NCBI RefSeq assembly: GCF_014750685.1
Contig: NZ_JAAXGE010000003.1
Span: 1-64,000, forward strand
Direction: 5' to 3'
Source: Bacteroides sp. GM023
GTDB taxonomy: Bacteria; Bacteroidota; Bacteroidia; Bacteroidales; Bacteroidaceae
DNA: 64,000 bases
The position numbers and the translations under genes were made by a program. Each line of letters begins with the position of its first letter. Position 1 is the stretch's first letter. Under the pieces are notes generated by a model. The model did not search any database. It was not told the DNA's origin and saw only the letters and a list, made by a program, of their open reading frames with translations. This document shows positions 47,295-56,854 of this stretch, one piece after another.

Positions 47295-50200
47295 ATGAAA
47301 TTCGTTAAATATTTCTTGCAGAAAAAGTCGGTGACTATTCTGCTGTTACTACTGGTATTGGGCGGTGGACTGTTTTCCTATGTCAAAATGGGTAAGTTGG
47401 AAGATGCCCCGTTTACAATCAAACAGGCATTGGTGTTGACTCCTTATCCGGGAGCTTCTCCTTCCGAAGTTCAGTCGCAGGTGACAGATGTATTGGAAGA
47501 ATCCATACAGTCATTGGGAGAACTATATTATCTCAAAACGGAGAATCGCGCAGGACTTTCCAAGATAACAGTCTATGTGAAGAAAGAAATCCGTGCGGAC
47601 GAAATGCAACAGTTATGGGATAAACTTCGCCGAAAAGTCAATGATGTACAGTCGAAACTTCCTGCCGGAGCAGGGCCGTCGGTAGTAAATGATGACTTTG
47701 GAGATGTGCTGGGCGTTTTCTACGGATTGACCGGAGAAGGACATTCTTATCGGGAACTCGAAGAACAGGCAAAGCTTATCAAGAATGAACTGCTAAAAGT
47801 GAAAGACGTAGCGAAGGTAGAAATCTACGGCGTACAGCCACCTACGATTGATGTAATCCTTAGTCCGTCTGTGATGGCGAGAAGCGGCATTACCACAGCG
47901 GATATTTCCTGTGCTTTCGAAGCGCAGAACCGGGTGGTGGATGCCGGTGGTATTGACGCCGGAGTAAACAGAATACGTATCGAATCTACCGGAAACTTTT
48001 ATTCTTTGGATGATATACGAAATCTGACTATTGTATCCCGTACAGGAGAACACTTCCGGTTGGCGGATATTGCCGAAATAAAAGAAAGCTATCAGACACC
48101 ACCGGGCAATAAGATGCGGATTGATGGAAAGCCTGCGGTAGGAGTGGCTATTTCTACCGTTCCCACAGGTAATGTGGTAGATATGGCGGATGCGGTTAAA
48201 ATAAAGATAGAACAATTCTCGGAGACAATGCCCGAAGGCTTTGAACTGCAAACGATTTATGACCAGGGGTATGAATCCGCCGTAGCCAATCAGGGATTTA
48301 TTTGGAACCTGATAATTTCCGTTGTAACCGTAATTGCTATTCTGCTCTTTTTTATAGGATTCAAAAACGGTATTCTGATTGGTAGCGGGCTGGTCTTTTC
48401 CATTTTAGCCACATTGATAGTTATGCTGACACAGGGAATCGCCTTGCAGCGTATGTCACTGGCAGCTATTATCATTGCCATGGGGATGTTGGTAGACAAT
48501 GCCATTGTGGTTTCCGACTCGGTATTGGTAAATATGCAGCGTGGAATGCGTAAGCGGGTGGCTATCTTGAGAGCTTGTTCTGCCACAGCGTTACCATTAC
48601 TTGCGGCAACTGTTATTGCGATTTTGACCTTTTTACCTATCTATTATTCGCCGCATATTACCGGCGAGTTGTTGTCATCCTTAGTTGTAGTTATCGGCGT
48701 TTCGCTGATGTTCAGTTGGGTCTTTGCGCTGACGCAGACTCCTTTCTTTATTCAGGAGTTTGTCCGTCGGCCAAGACCCAACGAACTTAAGGCTGCTCTT
48801 TTTTCCGGTAAGTATTATAATAAGTTCCGTTCAGCCTTGGGGTGGGTGATTAATCACCGGTATGCAACCGTAGGGTGTATGGTTGTAATGCTGGTATTAG
48901 CGGCTTGGAGTTTCAAGTTTATTCCGAAAGTGTTTGTACCTGCCTTGGACAAACAATATTTCACATTGGATATGTGGTTGCCCGAAGGAACACGGATAGA
49001 AGAAACGGATAAGATGGCAATGGAGATGGCAGACTTTATCCGTGGACAGGAAGGAACGGAAATGGTATCTACCTATATCGGAAGAACACCGCCACGTTAT
49101 TATCTGTCTAACGTATCGTTCGGCCCCCAGTCCAATTATGCGCAGATATTGGTGAAATGCAAGACTTCGAAACTCTCCCGCCAGTTGCATGCCCGCTTGC
49201 AGGATACGATTTCGGTCAAGTTCCCGGAGCCATTGATAAAAGTAAATAAGTTTGAGCTAAGTCCGTTGACGGAAGCTGTCATTGAAGCCCGTTTCTTAGG
49301 CCCTGATCCTGCCGTGCTTGATTCATTGGTCGGACAAGCGATAGAAGTGATGCGGCGCAATCCCAAAGTAGCGGATGCCCGTAACGAATGGGGGAATATG
49401 TCGATGGTCATCCGTCCGGTGTACGATCCGGTGAGGGCAGGAGCGCTGGGGATTACCAAGGCTTCCATGATGGAATCGGTGAAGTCTATCAATGACGGAC
49501 TACCGGTCGGTATCTATCGGGATGATGAAAAGAAAGTACCCGTATTGTTGAAGTCGGGCAATGTAGATATAACCGATGCGAGCTCTTTAGGAGATTTCTC
49601 TATTTGGAACGGAGAAAGATCGGCTCCGCTTTCGCAAGTGACGGAACAGATAGAAACAACCTGGGAATTTCCACAGATGCGAACCTACAACCGCCAACTT
49701 TCGATGGCTGCCATGTGTGGCGTAAAACCAGGACATACGATGGCGGAAGTACATGGAGAAATCCGGGAAGAAATTGAAAAAATGCAGCTTCCCGAAGGCT
49801 ATACTTTCTTTTGGGATGCCCAGTATAAAGACCAGGGAGAAGCAATGCAAGCCATTGCCAAATATTTCCCGTTAGCATTTCTTGCATTGGTTCTTATTTT
49901 GGTCGCATTGTTCGGCAACTTCCGCGAGCCGATTATTATCATTTGCATCTTGCCCCTTTCCTTGATTGGTATTGCTGTCGGTATGCTGCTGACAGGCTTT
50001 GATTTCGGCTTCTTTCCGATAGCCGGTTGGCTGGGATTGCTCGGGATGATTATCAAGAATGTAATCGTGTTGATTGATGAAATTAATGTGCAGCATCGGA
50101 GTGGAATCGACCTGTACACCTCTATTGTTGAGGCTACGGTTTCCCGAACCCGTCCGGTCTTAATGGCGGCTACAACGACCATTTTCGGTATGGTACCCCT

Positions 50201-50327
50201 GCTGTTTGATGTAGCGTTCGGCGGAATGGCTGCCACTATTATCTTCGGACTGACGTTTGCTACGGGACTGACCTTGTTTGTCACTCCTGCACTATATGCC
50301 ATGTTCTACAAAGTAAAAGGAAAATAA
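47295..50327 (+). CDS. RND-family efflux pump, inner-membrane transporter
   Basis: Proton-driven exporter of the AcrB/HAE1 superfamily, 1010 aa, twelve membrane helices with two large periplasmic loops. The helix-4 proton relay reads GMLVDNAIVV: the first Asp is kept and the second is Asn, as in many HAE1-type pumps. The helix-10 lysine region reads MIIKNVIVLIDEIN. It lies 10 bases after the adaptor and 2 bases before the outer-membrane factor. Confidence 0.95.
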   Translation: MKFVKYFLQKKSVTILLLLLVLGGGLFSYVKMGKLEDAPFTIKQALVLTPYPGASPSEVQSQVTDVLEESIQSLGELYYLKTENRAGLSKITVYVKKEIRADEMQQLWDKLRRKVNDVQSKLPAGAGPSVVNDDFGDVLGVFYGLTGEGHSYRELEEQAKLIKNELLKVKDVAKVEIYGVQPPTIDVILSPSVMARSGITTADISCAFEAQNRVVDAGGIDAGVNRIRIESTGNFYSLDDIRNLTIVSRTGEHFRLADIAEIKESYQTPPGNKMRIDGKPAVGVAISTVPTGNVVDMADAVKIKIEQFSETMPEGFELQTIYDQGYESAVANQGFIWNLIISVVTVIAILLFFIGFKNGILIGSGLVFSILATLIVMLTQGIALQRMSLAAIIIAMGMLVDNAIVVSDSVLVNMQRGMRKRVAILRACSATALPLLAATVIAILTFLPIYYSPHITGELLSSLVVVIGVSLMFSWVFALTQTPFFIQEFVRRPRPNELKAALFSGKYYNKFRSALGWVINHRYATVGCMVVMLVLAAWSFKFIPKVFVPALDKQYFTLDMWLPEGTRIEETDKMAMEMADFIRGQEGTEMVSTYIGRTPPRYYLSNVSFGPQSNYAQILVKCKTSKLSRQLHARLQDTISVKFPEPLIKVNKFELSPLTEAVIEARFLGPDPAVLDSLVGQAIEVMRRNPKVADARNEWGNMSMVIRPVYDPVRAGALGITKASMMESVKSINDGLPVGIYRDDEKKVPVLLKSGNVDITDASSLGDFSIWNGERSAPLSQVTEQIETTWEFPQMRTYNRQLSMAAMCGVKPGHTMAEVHGEIREEIEKMQLPEGYTFFWDAQYKDQGEAMQAIAKYFPLAFLALVLILVALFGNFREPIIIICILPLSLIGIAVGMLLTGFDFGFFPIAGWLGLLGMIIKNVIVLIDEINVQHRSGIDLYTSIVEATVSRTRPVLMAATTTIFGMVPLLFDVAFGGMAATIIFGLTFATGLTLFVTPALYAMFYKVKGK

Positions 50328-50329
50328 AA

Positions 50330-51634
50330 ATGAAAAAGAGAATATTTTATCCGTTGTTTTGCTGTTGTGCTTTTTTGTCTTTGCCTGCTTTTGCACAGCA
50401 AAGCCCCTTGCTGGAGAAATACCGGATGATGGCACTGGACTATAACTATGACTTGAAAGCAGCAGAAAAGAATATTGCTGCCAGTGTAGAAATAGAGAAA
50501 TCCGCACGTGCGGATTTAAAACCGAAACTTTCGGGAGCCGCTAATTTTCAATACACGGGCAATCCGTTGGAATTAACTTTGGATGTCCCTTCCATGGGAT
50601 TGTCCAAGACGGTGGAAGGAAAGCAATTAAACTATGGAGCTTCGCTTTCCATCCTGCAACCGGTCTATACAGGCGGACGTGTACTCGAATCTATCCGTAT
50701 GGCACAACATCAGCAGTCCCTTGCCGGCAATCAGGCGAAAGTGCTGAATGATGCAGTCTGTTATCAGACGGATATGCAATATTGGAGTGCCGTAGCCCGG
50801 CAGGAGATTGTGTCCGTAGCCGAAGACTTTCGTAATTCAATAGCATCTTTGGTAAAGACTATCAAAGAAAGGGTAGAAGTGGGGTTGGTAGATCCTCAGG
50901 ACTTACTGATGGCGGAAGTGAAACTGAATGAAGCGGAATTTCAACTGCTTCAGGCACAGAGTAACTTTGAAACAGGCAGAATGGCTTTGAATTCCATGAT
51001 CGGAGTGCAACTGGAACATACGACAGAATTGGATTCACAGATACCGATGGTAACCGTCAGCGATTCCATATGGTTGTCTACGGGTACAGGCCGCCCTGAA
51101 ATCCAAATGGCGTATGACCATATCCGCATAGCCGAAAGTTCCAAAAAGTTGAATGACTCACAGTTTAAACCCCAGTTTTATGTAGGGATAGACGGCAGTT
51201 ACTCTTCTCCCGGTTATAATTTCAAAAAAGATTTAGATCCTAACTATGCCGTTTATGCGAAAGTATCCGTTCCTATTTTTGAATGGGGAAAACGGAAAAG
51301 TGAGAAGCGTGCTTCTTCTTTCCGTATCGGCATGGCGGAAGATAATCTGAATAAGGTGATGGATCAGGTGGAACTGGAAATTGGTGTGGCGCGTAAAGCA
51401 TTATCACAAGCCATCGAGCGTGTCCGGCTAAGTGAAAGTTCACTGGCAAAAGCAGAAGAAAATGAAGCCAAAGCTGTGGAGCGTTACAATGAGGGAAAGG
51501 TATCCGTAGTGGAAGTTATCGACGCGCAGACTTACCGTCAGACCTCCCAAGTGAACTATGTGCAGGCTAAAGCGGCAGCACAAGGACATTACTCGGAATT
51601 AATAAAAGCACTTCATGGCTATGATTATCAGTAA
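50330..51634 (+). CDS. TolC-family outer-membrane efflux channel
   Basis: Outer-membrane exit duct of the pump, 434 aa. A cleavable signal peptide ends in AFAQQ. Two repeats of the TolC fold are visible: VGLVDPQDLLMAEVKLNEAE in the first half and VERYNEGKVSVVEVIDAQTY in the second. It belongs to the efflux operon. Confidence 0.93.
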   Translation: MKKRIFYPLFCCCAFLSLPAFAQQSPLLEKYRMMALDYNYDLKAAEKNIAASVEIEKSARADLKPKLSGAANFQYTGNPLELTLDVPSMGLSKTVEGKQLNYGASLSILQPVYTGGRVLESIRMAQHQQSLAGNQAKVLNDAVCYQTDMQYWSAVARQEIVSVAEDFRNSIASLVKTIKERVEVGLVDPQDLLMAEVKLNEAEFQLLQAQSNFETGRMALNSMIGVQLEHTTELDSQIPMVTVSDSIWLSTGTGRPEIQMAYDHIRIAESSKKLNDSQFKPQFYVGIDGSYSSPGYNFKKDLDPNYAVYAKVSVPIFEWGKRKSEKRASSFRIGMAEDNLNKVMDQVELEIGVARKALSQAIERVRLSESSLAKAEENEAKAVERYNEGKVSVVEVIDAQTYRQTSQVNYVQAKAAAQGHYSELIKALHGYDYQ

Positions 51635-51650
51635 AAAATAGTAATTTTGT

Positions 51651-52709
51651 ATGAAAAGAACCGACTGTAGTATGAATATAAAGTTGAATACCTTATTATA
51701 TGTAGCATTATTTTCAGGATTGGGAGTTTTCTCTTTTCTGTTATTGATAAATTATGCTACCTTTCCCGATAAGGTTGCCGATGTATTTCATTCCGTCGGC
51801 ACACTGGCTTTCTTTATACTGACATTTAATGTCTTGGGATATGCAACGATGCGGCTAAGTACATGGGTGGATAATCAGTATGCGCTGAATCTGCATCGTC
51901 GTTGGAAATTAATATCTATCTATATCATTGTAATGGGGATGTTTTTCCTGTTGAACTACGGATTGCTTGTTACTGCCAAACTGTTGGCAGGGGCTACCTA
52001 TCCGTTTATGTTTCCCAATGGCGGATGGCGGATTCTGATTACAGTATGGCTGGTGGAGTTAGTTATTCTAGGATTGCTACTTGCCAACCGTTCCATGCAG
52101 AATACGTTGAAATTGCAACAAGAAGCGGCTGCCTTGCAAAAAGAAAACAATACGGCTCGTTATACGGCCTTGCAAAATCAACTGAATCCCCATTTCCTGT
52201 TTAATAGCCTGAACACATTGATTTCTGAAATCCGTTACAATCCCGCCAATGCGGAACGGTTCACCCAGCATCTTTCTGATGTATATCGTTATACACTTCA
52301 GTGTCAAAATCAACGGCTGACCACTTTGCGGGAAGAATTGGAATATTTAAATTCTTATATTTTCCTGCATCGTGTACGCTTGGGAGATTGTATCCATATT
52401 GATAACCGCCTGCCGGAAGCCTGCCTGGAATTTCAACTTCCACCGCTGACTATCCAGTTACTGGCGGAAAATGTGATAAAACATAATGTTATCCATATGG
52501 GCAAACCGATGACCATTGAACTTTTCTATATGGAAAAGGAAAAAGAACTGGTAGTCCGAAACCGGATACAGGCCAAAAAGAGTGCAACTACTTTCGGTAC
52601 AGGATTGAAGAATCTTTCTGCCCGGTATAAGTTATTGTGTAATCGTGATATTGTGATAGAGAATAATTTGCAAGAGTTTACAGTAAAAATACCATTGCTT
52701 CATGAGTAA
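51651..52709 (+). CDS. LytS-type sensor histidine kinase
   Basis: A 352-aa membrane kinase of the His_kinase (PF06580) class. Four membrane helices lie in the first 155 residues. The phospho-His segment is LQNQLNPHFLFNSLNTLI. The ATP-binding end has LPPLTIQLLAENVIKHNV and FGTGLKNLSARY. It overlaps the next gene, a LytTR response regulator, by 8 bases and so forms a two-component system with it. Its location suggests it controls the efflux operon. Confidence 0.93.
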   Translation: MKRTDCSMNIKLNTLLYVALFSGLGVFSFLLLINYATFPDKVADVFHSVGTLAFFILTFNVLGYATMRLSTWVDNQYALNLHRRWKLISIYIIVMGMFFLLNYGLLVTAKLLAGATYPFMFPNGGWRILITVWLVELVILGLLLANRSMQNTLKLQQEAAALQKENNTARYTALQNQLNPHFLFNSLNTLISEIRYNPANAERFTQHLSDVYRYTLQCQNQRLTTLREELEYLNSYIFLHRVRLGDCIHIDNRLPEACLEFQLPPLTIQLLAENVIKHNVIHMGKPMTIELFYMEKEKELVVRNRIQAKKSATTFGTGLKNLSARYKLLCNRDIVIENNLQEFTVKIPLLHE

Positions 52710-53502
52710 GATAAAAGCCGCCATAATAGAGGATGAAATTCCTGCCGCCCGTTTGCTTCGTGACACCTTGTTGGCGCTGCGTCCCGATTGGGAAGTACAG
52801 TTATTACCGGGAAATATTGAGGAAGCGGTGGAGTGGTTCGGTCAGCATCCCCATCCAGAACTTCTTTTTCTCGATATTCAGTTGACGGATGGTAACTCGT
52901 TCCTTTTTATCGAACAAGCCCATCCTGAAAGCATGATTGTCTTTACCACTGCTTATGATGAATATGCTGTGCGTGCTTTTACGGTCAACAGTATTGATTA
53001 TCTTTTAAAACCGATTCATGAAGAGCGGTTGTTGCAGGCTATCTTGCGTTTTGAGGGATTGAGCAAAAGCTATATCCATGATTTCAAAGCTGAAAGCCGG
53101 ATGATGGAAGTCTTGCAACAGCTTACTGTCGCACAAGAATCTTCTTTGTCCGCAGCTAAAAAGTATCGTACACGGTTTTTAATCTCCAGTGGGGAGAAGC
53201 TGCTAACTCTGCAAGTCAGTGACATTGCTTATTTCTATTCAGAGAATAAGCTGACTTTTGCCGTGACACATAAAAACCGTGAATATCTTATCGACTTGGC
53301 TTTAGACAGACTGTATGAGCAACTTGATCCCGATCGGTTCTTTCGCACGAACCGTCAGACTCTTGTCTGTATTGATGCAATTCAGCGTATTGAATCCTAC
53401 TTCTTGGGAAAAGCAGTCGTACATGTGCTGCCCCCTTTCAAAGATAAAATCATAGTCAGTAAAGACAAAATGGCTTCTTTCAGAATGTGGCTGAATTACT
53501 AA
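52702..53502 (+). CDS. LytTR-family response regulator
   Basis: A 266-aa regulator. The receiver (about 1-120) has the phospho-Asp in LLFLDIQL, preceded by the acidic pair in IIEDE. The LytTR DNA-binding domain occupies about 155-260 (LTLQVSDIAYFYSENKLTF; FFRTNRQTLVCIDAI). It is last in the operon adaptor-pump-channel-kinase-regulator. A 21-bp-spaced direct repeat in front of the operon is its likely target. Confidence 0.93.
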   Translation: MSKIKAAIIEDEIPAARLLRDTLLALRPDWEVQLLPGNIEEAVEWFGQHPHPELLFLDIQLTDGNSFLFIEQAHPESMIVFTTAYDEYAVRAFTVNSIDYLLKPIHEERLLQAILRFEGLSKSYIHDFKAESRMMEVLQQLTVAQESSLSAAKKYRTRFLISSGEKLLTLQVSDIAYFYSENKLTFAVTHKNREYLIDLALDRLYEQLDPDRFFRTNRQTLVCIDAIQRIESYFLGKAVVHVLPPFKDKIIVSKDKMASFRMWLNY

Positions 53503-53550
53503 ATATCTGAAAGAATCAATGCTTGATTTATCAAATGACAGATGGTAACC

Positions 53551-56500
53551 TTACAACAAAACAATACGCTTCTGCATGATGTCTTTTAGCTGTGCCTTCA
53601 ACAAGCGGGCATTAATCGGTTTCGGCATATAACCGTCAAAGCCACTTTCCATCACCCGCTGTTCATCCGAAGCAAAAGCAAAGGCTGTGATAGCTATAAT
53701 CGGCACTTTGGCAGAAAAATTACGAATTTCCTTGGTCGCCTCATATCCATCCATGACAGGCATATTGATGTCCATCAGTACGATTTGCGGATTATACTCC
53801 TTAAACAGATTAATAGCCTCCTGTCCGTCCCAGGCATGTATCAAATGATAATCATATTTTAGAATCGACTCGAATAGTTTATAATTGCTTTCGTTATCTT
53901 CGGCAACCAGTATGACGAGTTTGTCTTTCTCTATACTGATGGTCTGTATCTCCTTTTTAGGAGCTTTTTCTACAGCCTCCGCCTGTTTGTAGGGTAATGT
54001 AAACCAAAACGTAGACCCTTTTCCCATCTCTGATTCTACACCGATCTTGCCACCCATATTGTCAACAAGCGTCCGGCAGATAGAAAGTCCAAGCCCTGTA
54101 CCTTGCGCAAATGAGTTCAGCTTGACAAAGCGTCCGAAAATACTATCCTGTTTATCTTGCGGAATACCACAACCCGTATCAGCGACATAAAAATACAACT
54201 CATTATTTTCCCGTTTATATCCGAAACGGATACTACCCTGTTCGGTGAATTTAATGGCGTTTGTTATAAGATTGATGATTAACTGAGATAATCTGTTCTT
54301 TTCTATATGTGCGCAACAAGGTTCTTCGGGAGCTACAAACTCCAGTTTTACCTTGTCCGATTTGAGTTTTAACACGCAACTGTTTTCCAAGTCACTCATC
54401 AAATCATTAATCTCTACATTGGAATAATTAAAATCCAGTGTTCCCGCTTCTATCTTGGATAAATCCAATATATCACTGATAAGTTGCAGCAACAAAGTGT
54501 TATTACTTTCGATGATACTCACATATTCCTGTTTCTCTTCTTCCTCTTCAGTAGAAGCCAATATACCCGAGAAACCAACAATGGCATTAAGAGGCGTGCG
54601 TATCTCGTGGCTCATATTTGCCAGGAAAGCCGATTTCAGACGATTCGATTCTTCTGCACGGTTTTTGGCATTCACCAATTCCAGCTCCATCTTCTTTCGT
54701 TCGGTAATGACTAATGAAGAACCTACCAAAGTCAACGGATCTCCCTTTTCGTCCCGGGTTTCAACGGCTGCCTGAGCTTCCACCCAGTCTATTCTATGAA
54801 GTCCCTTATGAGTGTTGACTATGCGATATTCTTCTTTTACCTTATTCGAACGTCCTTCTATCAAGTCTTTGTAGGCTTGCTCCACCCGTGTCCGGTCTTC
54901 CTTGAATATTTTGGAGAAATATTGATTATCGGGCACTGCCAGTTGTTCTTCGGATACATCTTTTCCCAATGTACTGAGCTCTATCGGTTTATTGATGTCG
55001 CATAGGATAGTATGGCTTTGTAAGTCCCATTTCCAGGGTACGATATTAGCCACATCGAGAGACATGGAGAGCTTATTGTTGATAGTGCTTAGCTTTTGTT
55101 GTGCTCTGTGCAGTTCTGTACTATCCAGGCAGAATACATCAATAATATTGCTGTGCTGTGTCCCTTTGAGTATCACATCATAGAAAGTGTCGATTTTCTT
55201 AAAATAATAAGGAAAAGTGATTGCCTTATTTTCATCAAGTGCTTTCTTTATGAAATGCAAAAATTCCGGCATTGATTCCGGGAAAATCTCACTTGCCTTT
55301 TTACCGATCACATCTTCTTTGCGGAGGAAGTTCTTCTCGAAGTGCGCATTGACTTTCCGATAAATCAACTCGACAGGCACCCCTTTTTCATCCGTGATAA
55401 GTTCTTCCTGCATATAAAGGATAGGCATATTGTTCACCAAATTTTTGTAATTGGCCATAGCGTCTATTTCCTTCTGTTGCATTTTCTTTATGATATTAAA
55501 GTTGCGGATGCGATAAAAGAAAAACAGGGCAAGTAGAAATATAAAAGATAAAGAACTTATGATGAAATATTGGTTTTGTTCCCAAAACGAAAGTGGCTTA
55601 TGCAAAAAGAGTGTGTTTGATGGACAGAGGGAAGGGGAGATCCCTTTGCGGAGTAATGATGCATAGTTAATGATGGGACGGCCGTCTGACGGCATATAAA
55701 AAGGAAGTTCGCGAGCCTGTTTCCCTTTAAGAATGGCTGATATGGCATGAACTAATTCCTGATTGTATCTTTTTTGATTGTAGGTATAGCCGCCTATCAT
55801 TCCCCCGTTCTCTTCAGTAATATCTGTCATGTTCAGGGTAAATATAGGAGCGGTAGTTGTCACGATAAGTTTGTGATCGTTGGATACCAGTGATGCATTG
55901 CCGGCAAATGTTGTTTTATAAAACCAGGACGCGAATAATACACCTGTTGTTTGGCAGTCGACACGATACAGAGAGTCCAGTAGTTGATTGGTAGTCATCT
56001 TCTGTGGCGTTAAAAACTGATATTCGATCTGTGGATAGTTTGTTTTTAATTCATTTTGGATATCCAGGCTATTACTTAAATTAATTTCCCGTTCATCGCC
56101 AATGAATATAAATTTCTTGATATTGGGCTTTAGGTGATTGATAAACTGTACATTTTCCCGAAGATAAAGGTTTGAATACAGGAAAACCATATTATACAGA
56201 TCGGCGAACTGCGATATTGGAATACGGTCGGCCGGCGCAATCATTTGTTTCCGGAAGTAGGCTTCTTGCGGCCCTTGAAAAGCTTCTTCCGAACAGAGAA
56301 TAATAGGTATATCTCCCCAACATTTTCTGTATTCATCCCTTAACGTAAATGCGGGACTTCCCAATAATACCAATAACCGGGGACGTGGTTGCGAGTATTT
56401 TTGGGAAACCATATTTTTAAATTCTCCTAAAATAGAATCATTGTCCATCATCAACGTGTTCATATGCTCCGCATACAACGCCAGTTGGGGATCTTTCTGT

Positions 56501-56670
56501 ACATATTCCGATATCGTAGAAATCATCCGGCTACTCCACGGTGTAGATTCTGCATAGGAATTGATACATAGAATGTAATTGGAAATATCAATATCGTTTC
56601 TTTGAGCTTGGATAGACGATGCAGAGAAGAAACATAAAAAAAAGAGCCATAGGCATTTTCTTATATCCAT
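53551..56670 (-). CDS. Hybrid sensor histidine kinase with periplasmic ABC-binding-like domain
   Basis: A 1039-aa membrane kinase. A signal peptide/first helix is followed by a periplasmic domain to about residue 365 that resembles ABC substrate-binding proteins (RPRLLVLLGSPAFTLRDEY; KKFIFIGDE). One membrane helix lies near 367-387. Two PAS domains, HisKA ([16 protein letters not shown], near 690), HATPase ([27 protein letters not shown]) and a receiver (IVLMDINMPVMDGYEAT) follow. No separate output protein is adjacent. The kinase core is very similar to that of the neighbouring gene at 56855-58450. Confidence 0.92.
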   Translation of the reverse strand: MDIRKCLWLFFLCFFSASSIQAQRNDIDISNYILCINSYAESTPWSSRMISTISEYVQKDPQLALYAEHMNTLMMDNDSILGEFKNMVSQKYSQPRPRLLVLLGSPAFTLRDEYRKCWGDIPIILCSEEAFQGPQEAYFRKQMIAPADRIPISQFADLYNMVFLYSNLYLRENVQFINHLKPNIKKFIFIGDEREINLSNSLDIQNELKTNYPQIEYQFLTPQKMTTNQLLDSLYRVDCQTTGVLFASWFYKTTFAGNASLVSNDHKLIVTTTAPIFTLNMTDITEENGGMIGGYTYNQKRYNQELVHAISAILKGKQARELPFYMPSDGRPIINYASLLRKGISPSLCPSNTLFLHKPLSFWEQNQYFIISSLSFIFLLALFFFYRIRNFNIIKKMQQKEIDAMANYKNLVNNMPILYMQEELITDEKGVPVELIYRKVNAHFEKNFLRKEDVIGKKASEIFPESMPEFLHFIKKALDENKAITFPYYFKKIDTFYDVILKGTQHSNIIDVFCLDSTELHRAQQKLSTINNKLSMSLDVANIVPWKWDLQSHTILCDINKPIELSTLGKDVSEEQLAVPDNQYFSKIFKEDRTRVEQAYKDLIEGRSNKVKEEYRIVNTHKGLHRIDWVEAQAAVETRDEKGDPLTLVGSSLVITERKKMELELVNAKNRAEESNRLKSAFLANMSHEIRTPLNAIVGFSGILASTEEEEEKQEYVSIIESNNTLLLQLISDILDLSKIEAGTLDFNYSNVEINDLMSDLENSCVLKLKSDKVKLEFVAPEEPCCAHIEKNRLSQLIINLITNAIKFTEQGSIRFGYKRENNELYFYVADTGCGIPQDKQDSIFGRFVKLNSFAQGTGLGLSICRTLVDNMGGKIGVESEMGKGSTFWFTLPYKQAEAVEKAPKKEIQTISIEKDKLVILVAEDNESNYKLFESILKYDYHLIHAWDGQEAINLFKEYNPQIVLMDINMPVMDGYEATKEIRNFSAKVPIIAITAFAFASDEQRVMESGFDGYMPKPINARLLKAQLKDIMQKRIVLL

Positions 56671-56721
56671 GAGAGATGTTTGTTTGTGGTATCCTTATTT
56701 TATTGTTTTATTTTAGTAGGG

Positions 56722-56729
56722 CAAATGTA
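56722..56729 (-). promoter_or_regulatory. Promoter -7 element for the hybrid kinase gene
   Basis: The minus strand reads TACATTTG, an exact TAnnTTTG match, 51 bases before the start codon at 56670, so this kinase can be expressed independently of the upstream one. Confidence 0.5.
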
Positions 56730-56854
56730 GTGAAAAAAAGGATTGAAAAATTATTTCTATGATTAATTTTGCCGGAATACTTGTTTTATCGGATACTTTC
56801 GCTCTTTTTTTTATGCTAAACTCGCATTTTGCGAGTACTAGCATATCTTTTTTA

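Noticed and set aside
47295..50327. Asn in place of the second Asp of the RND proton relay as a sign of an inactive pump
   Set aside because: The D-N pair is common in working HAE1-type pumps, so it is not unusual.
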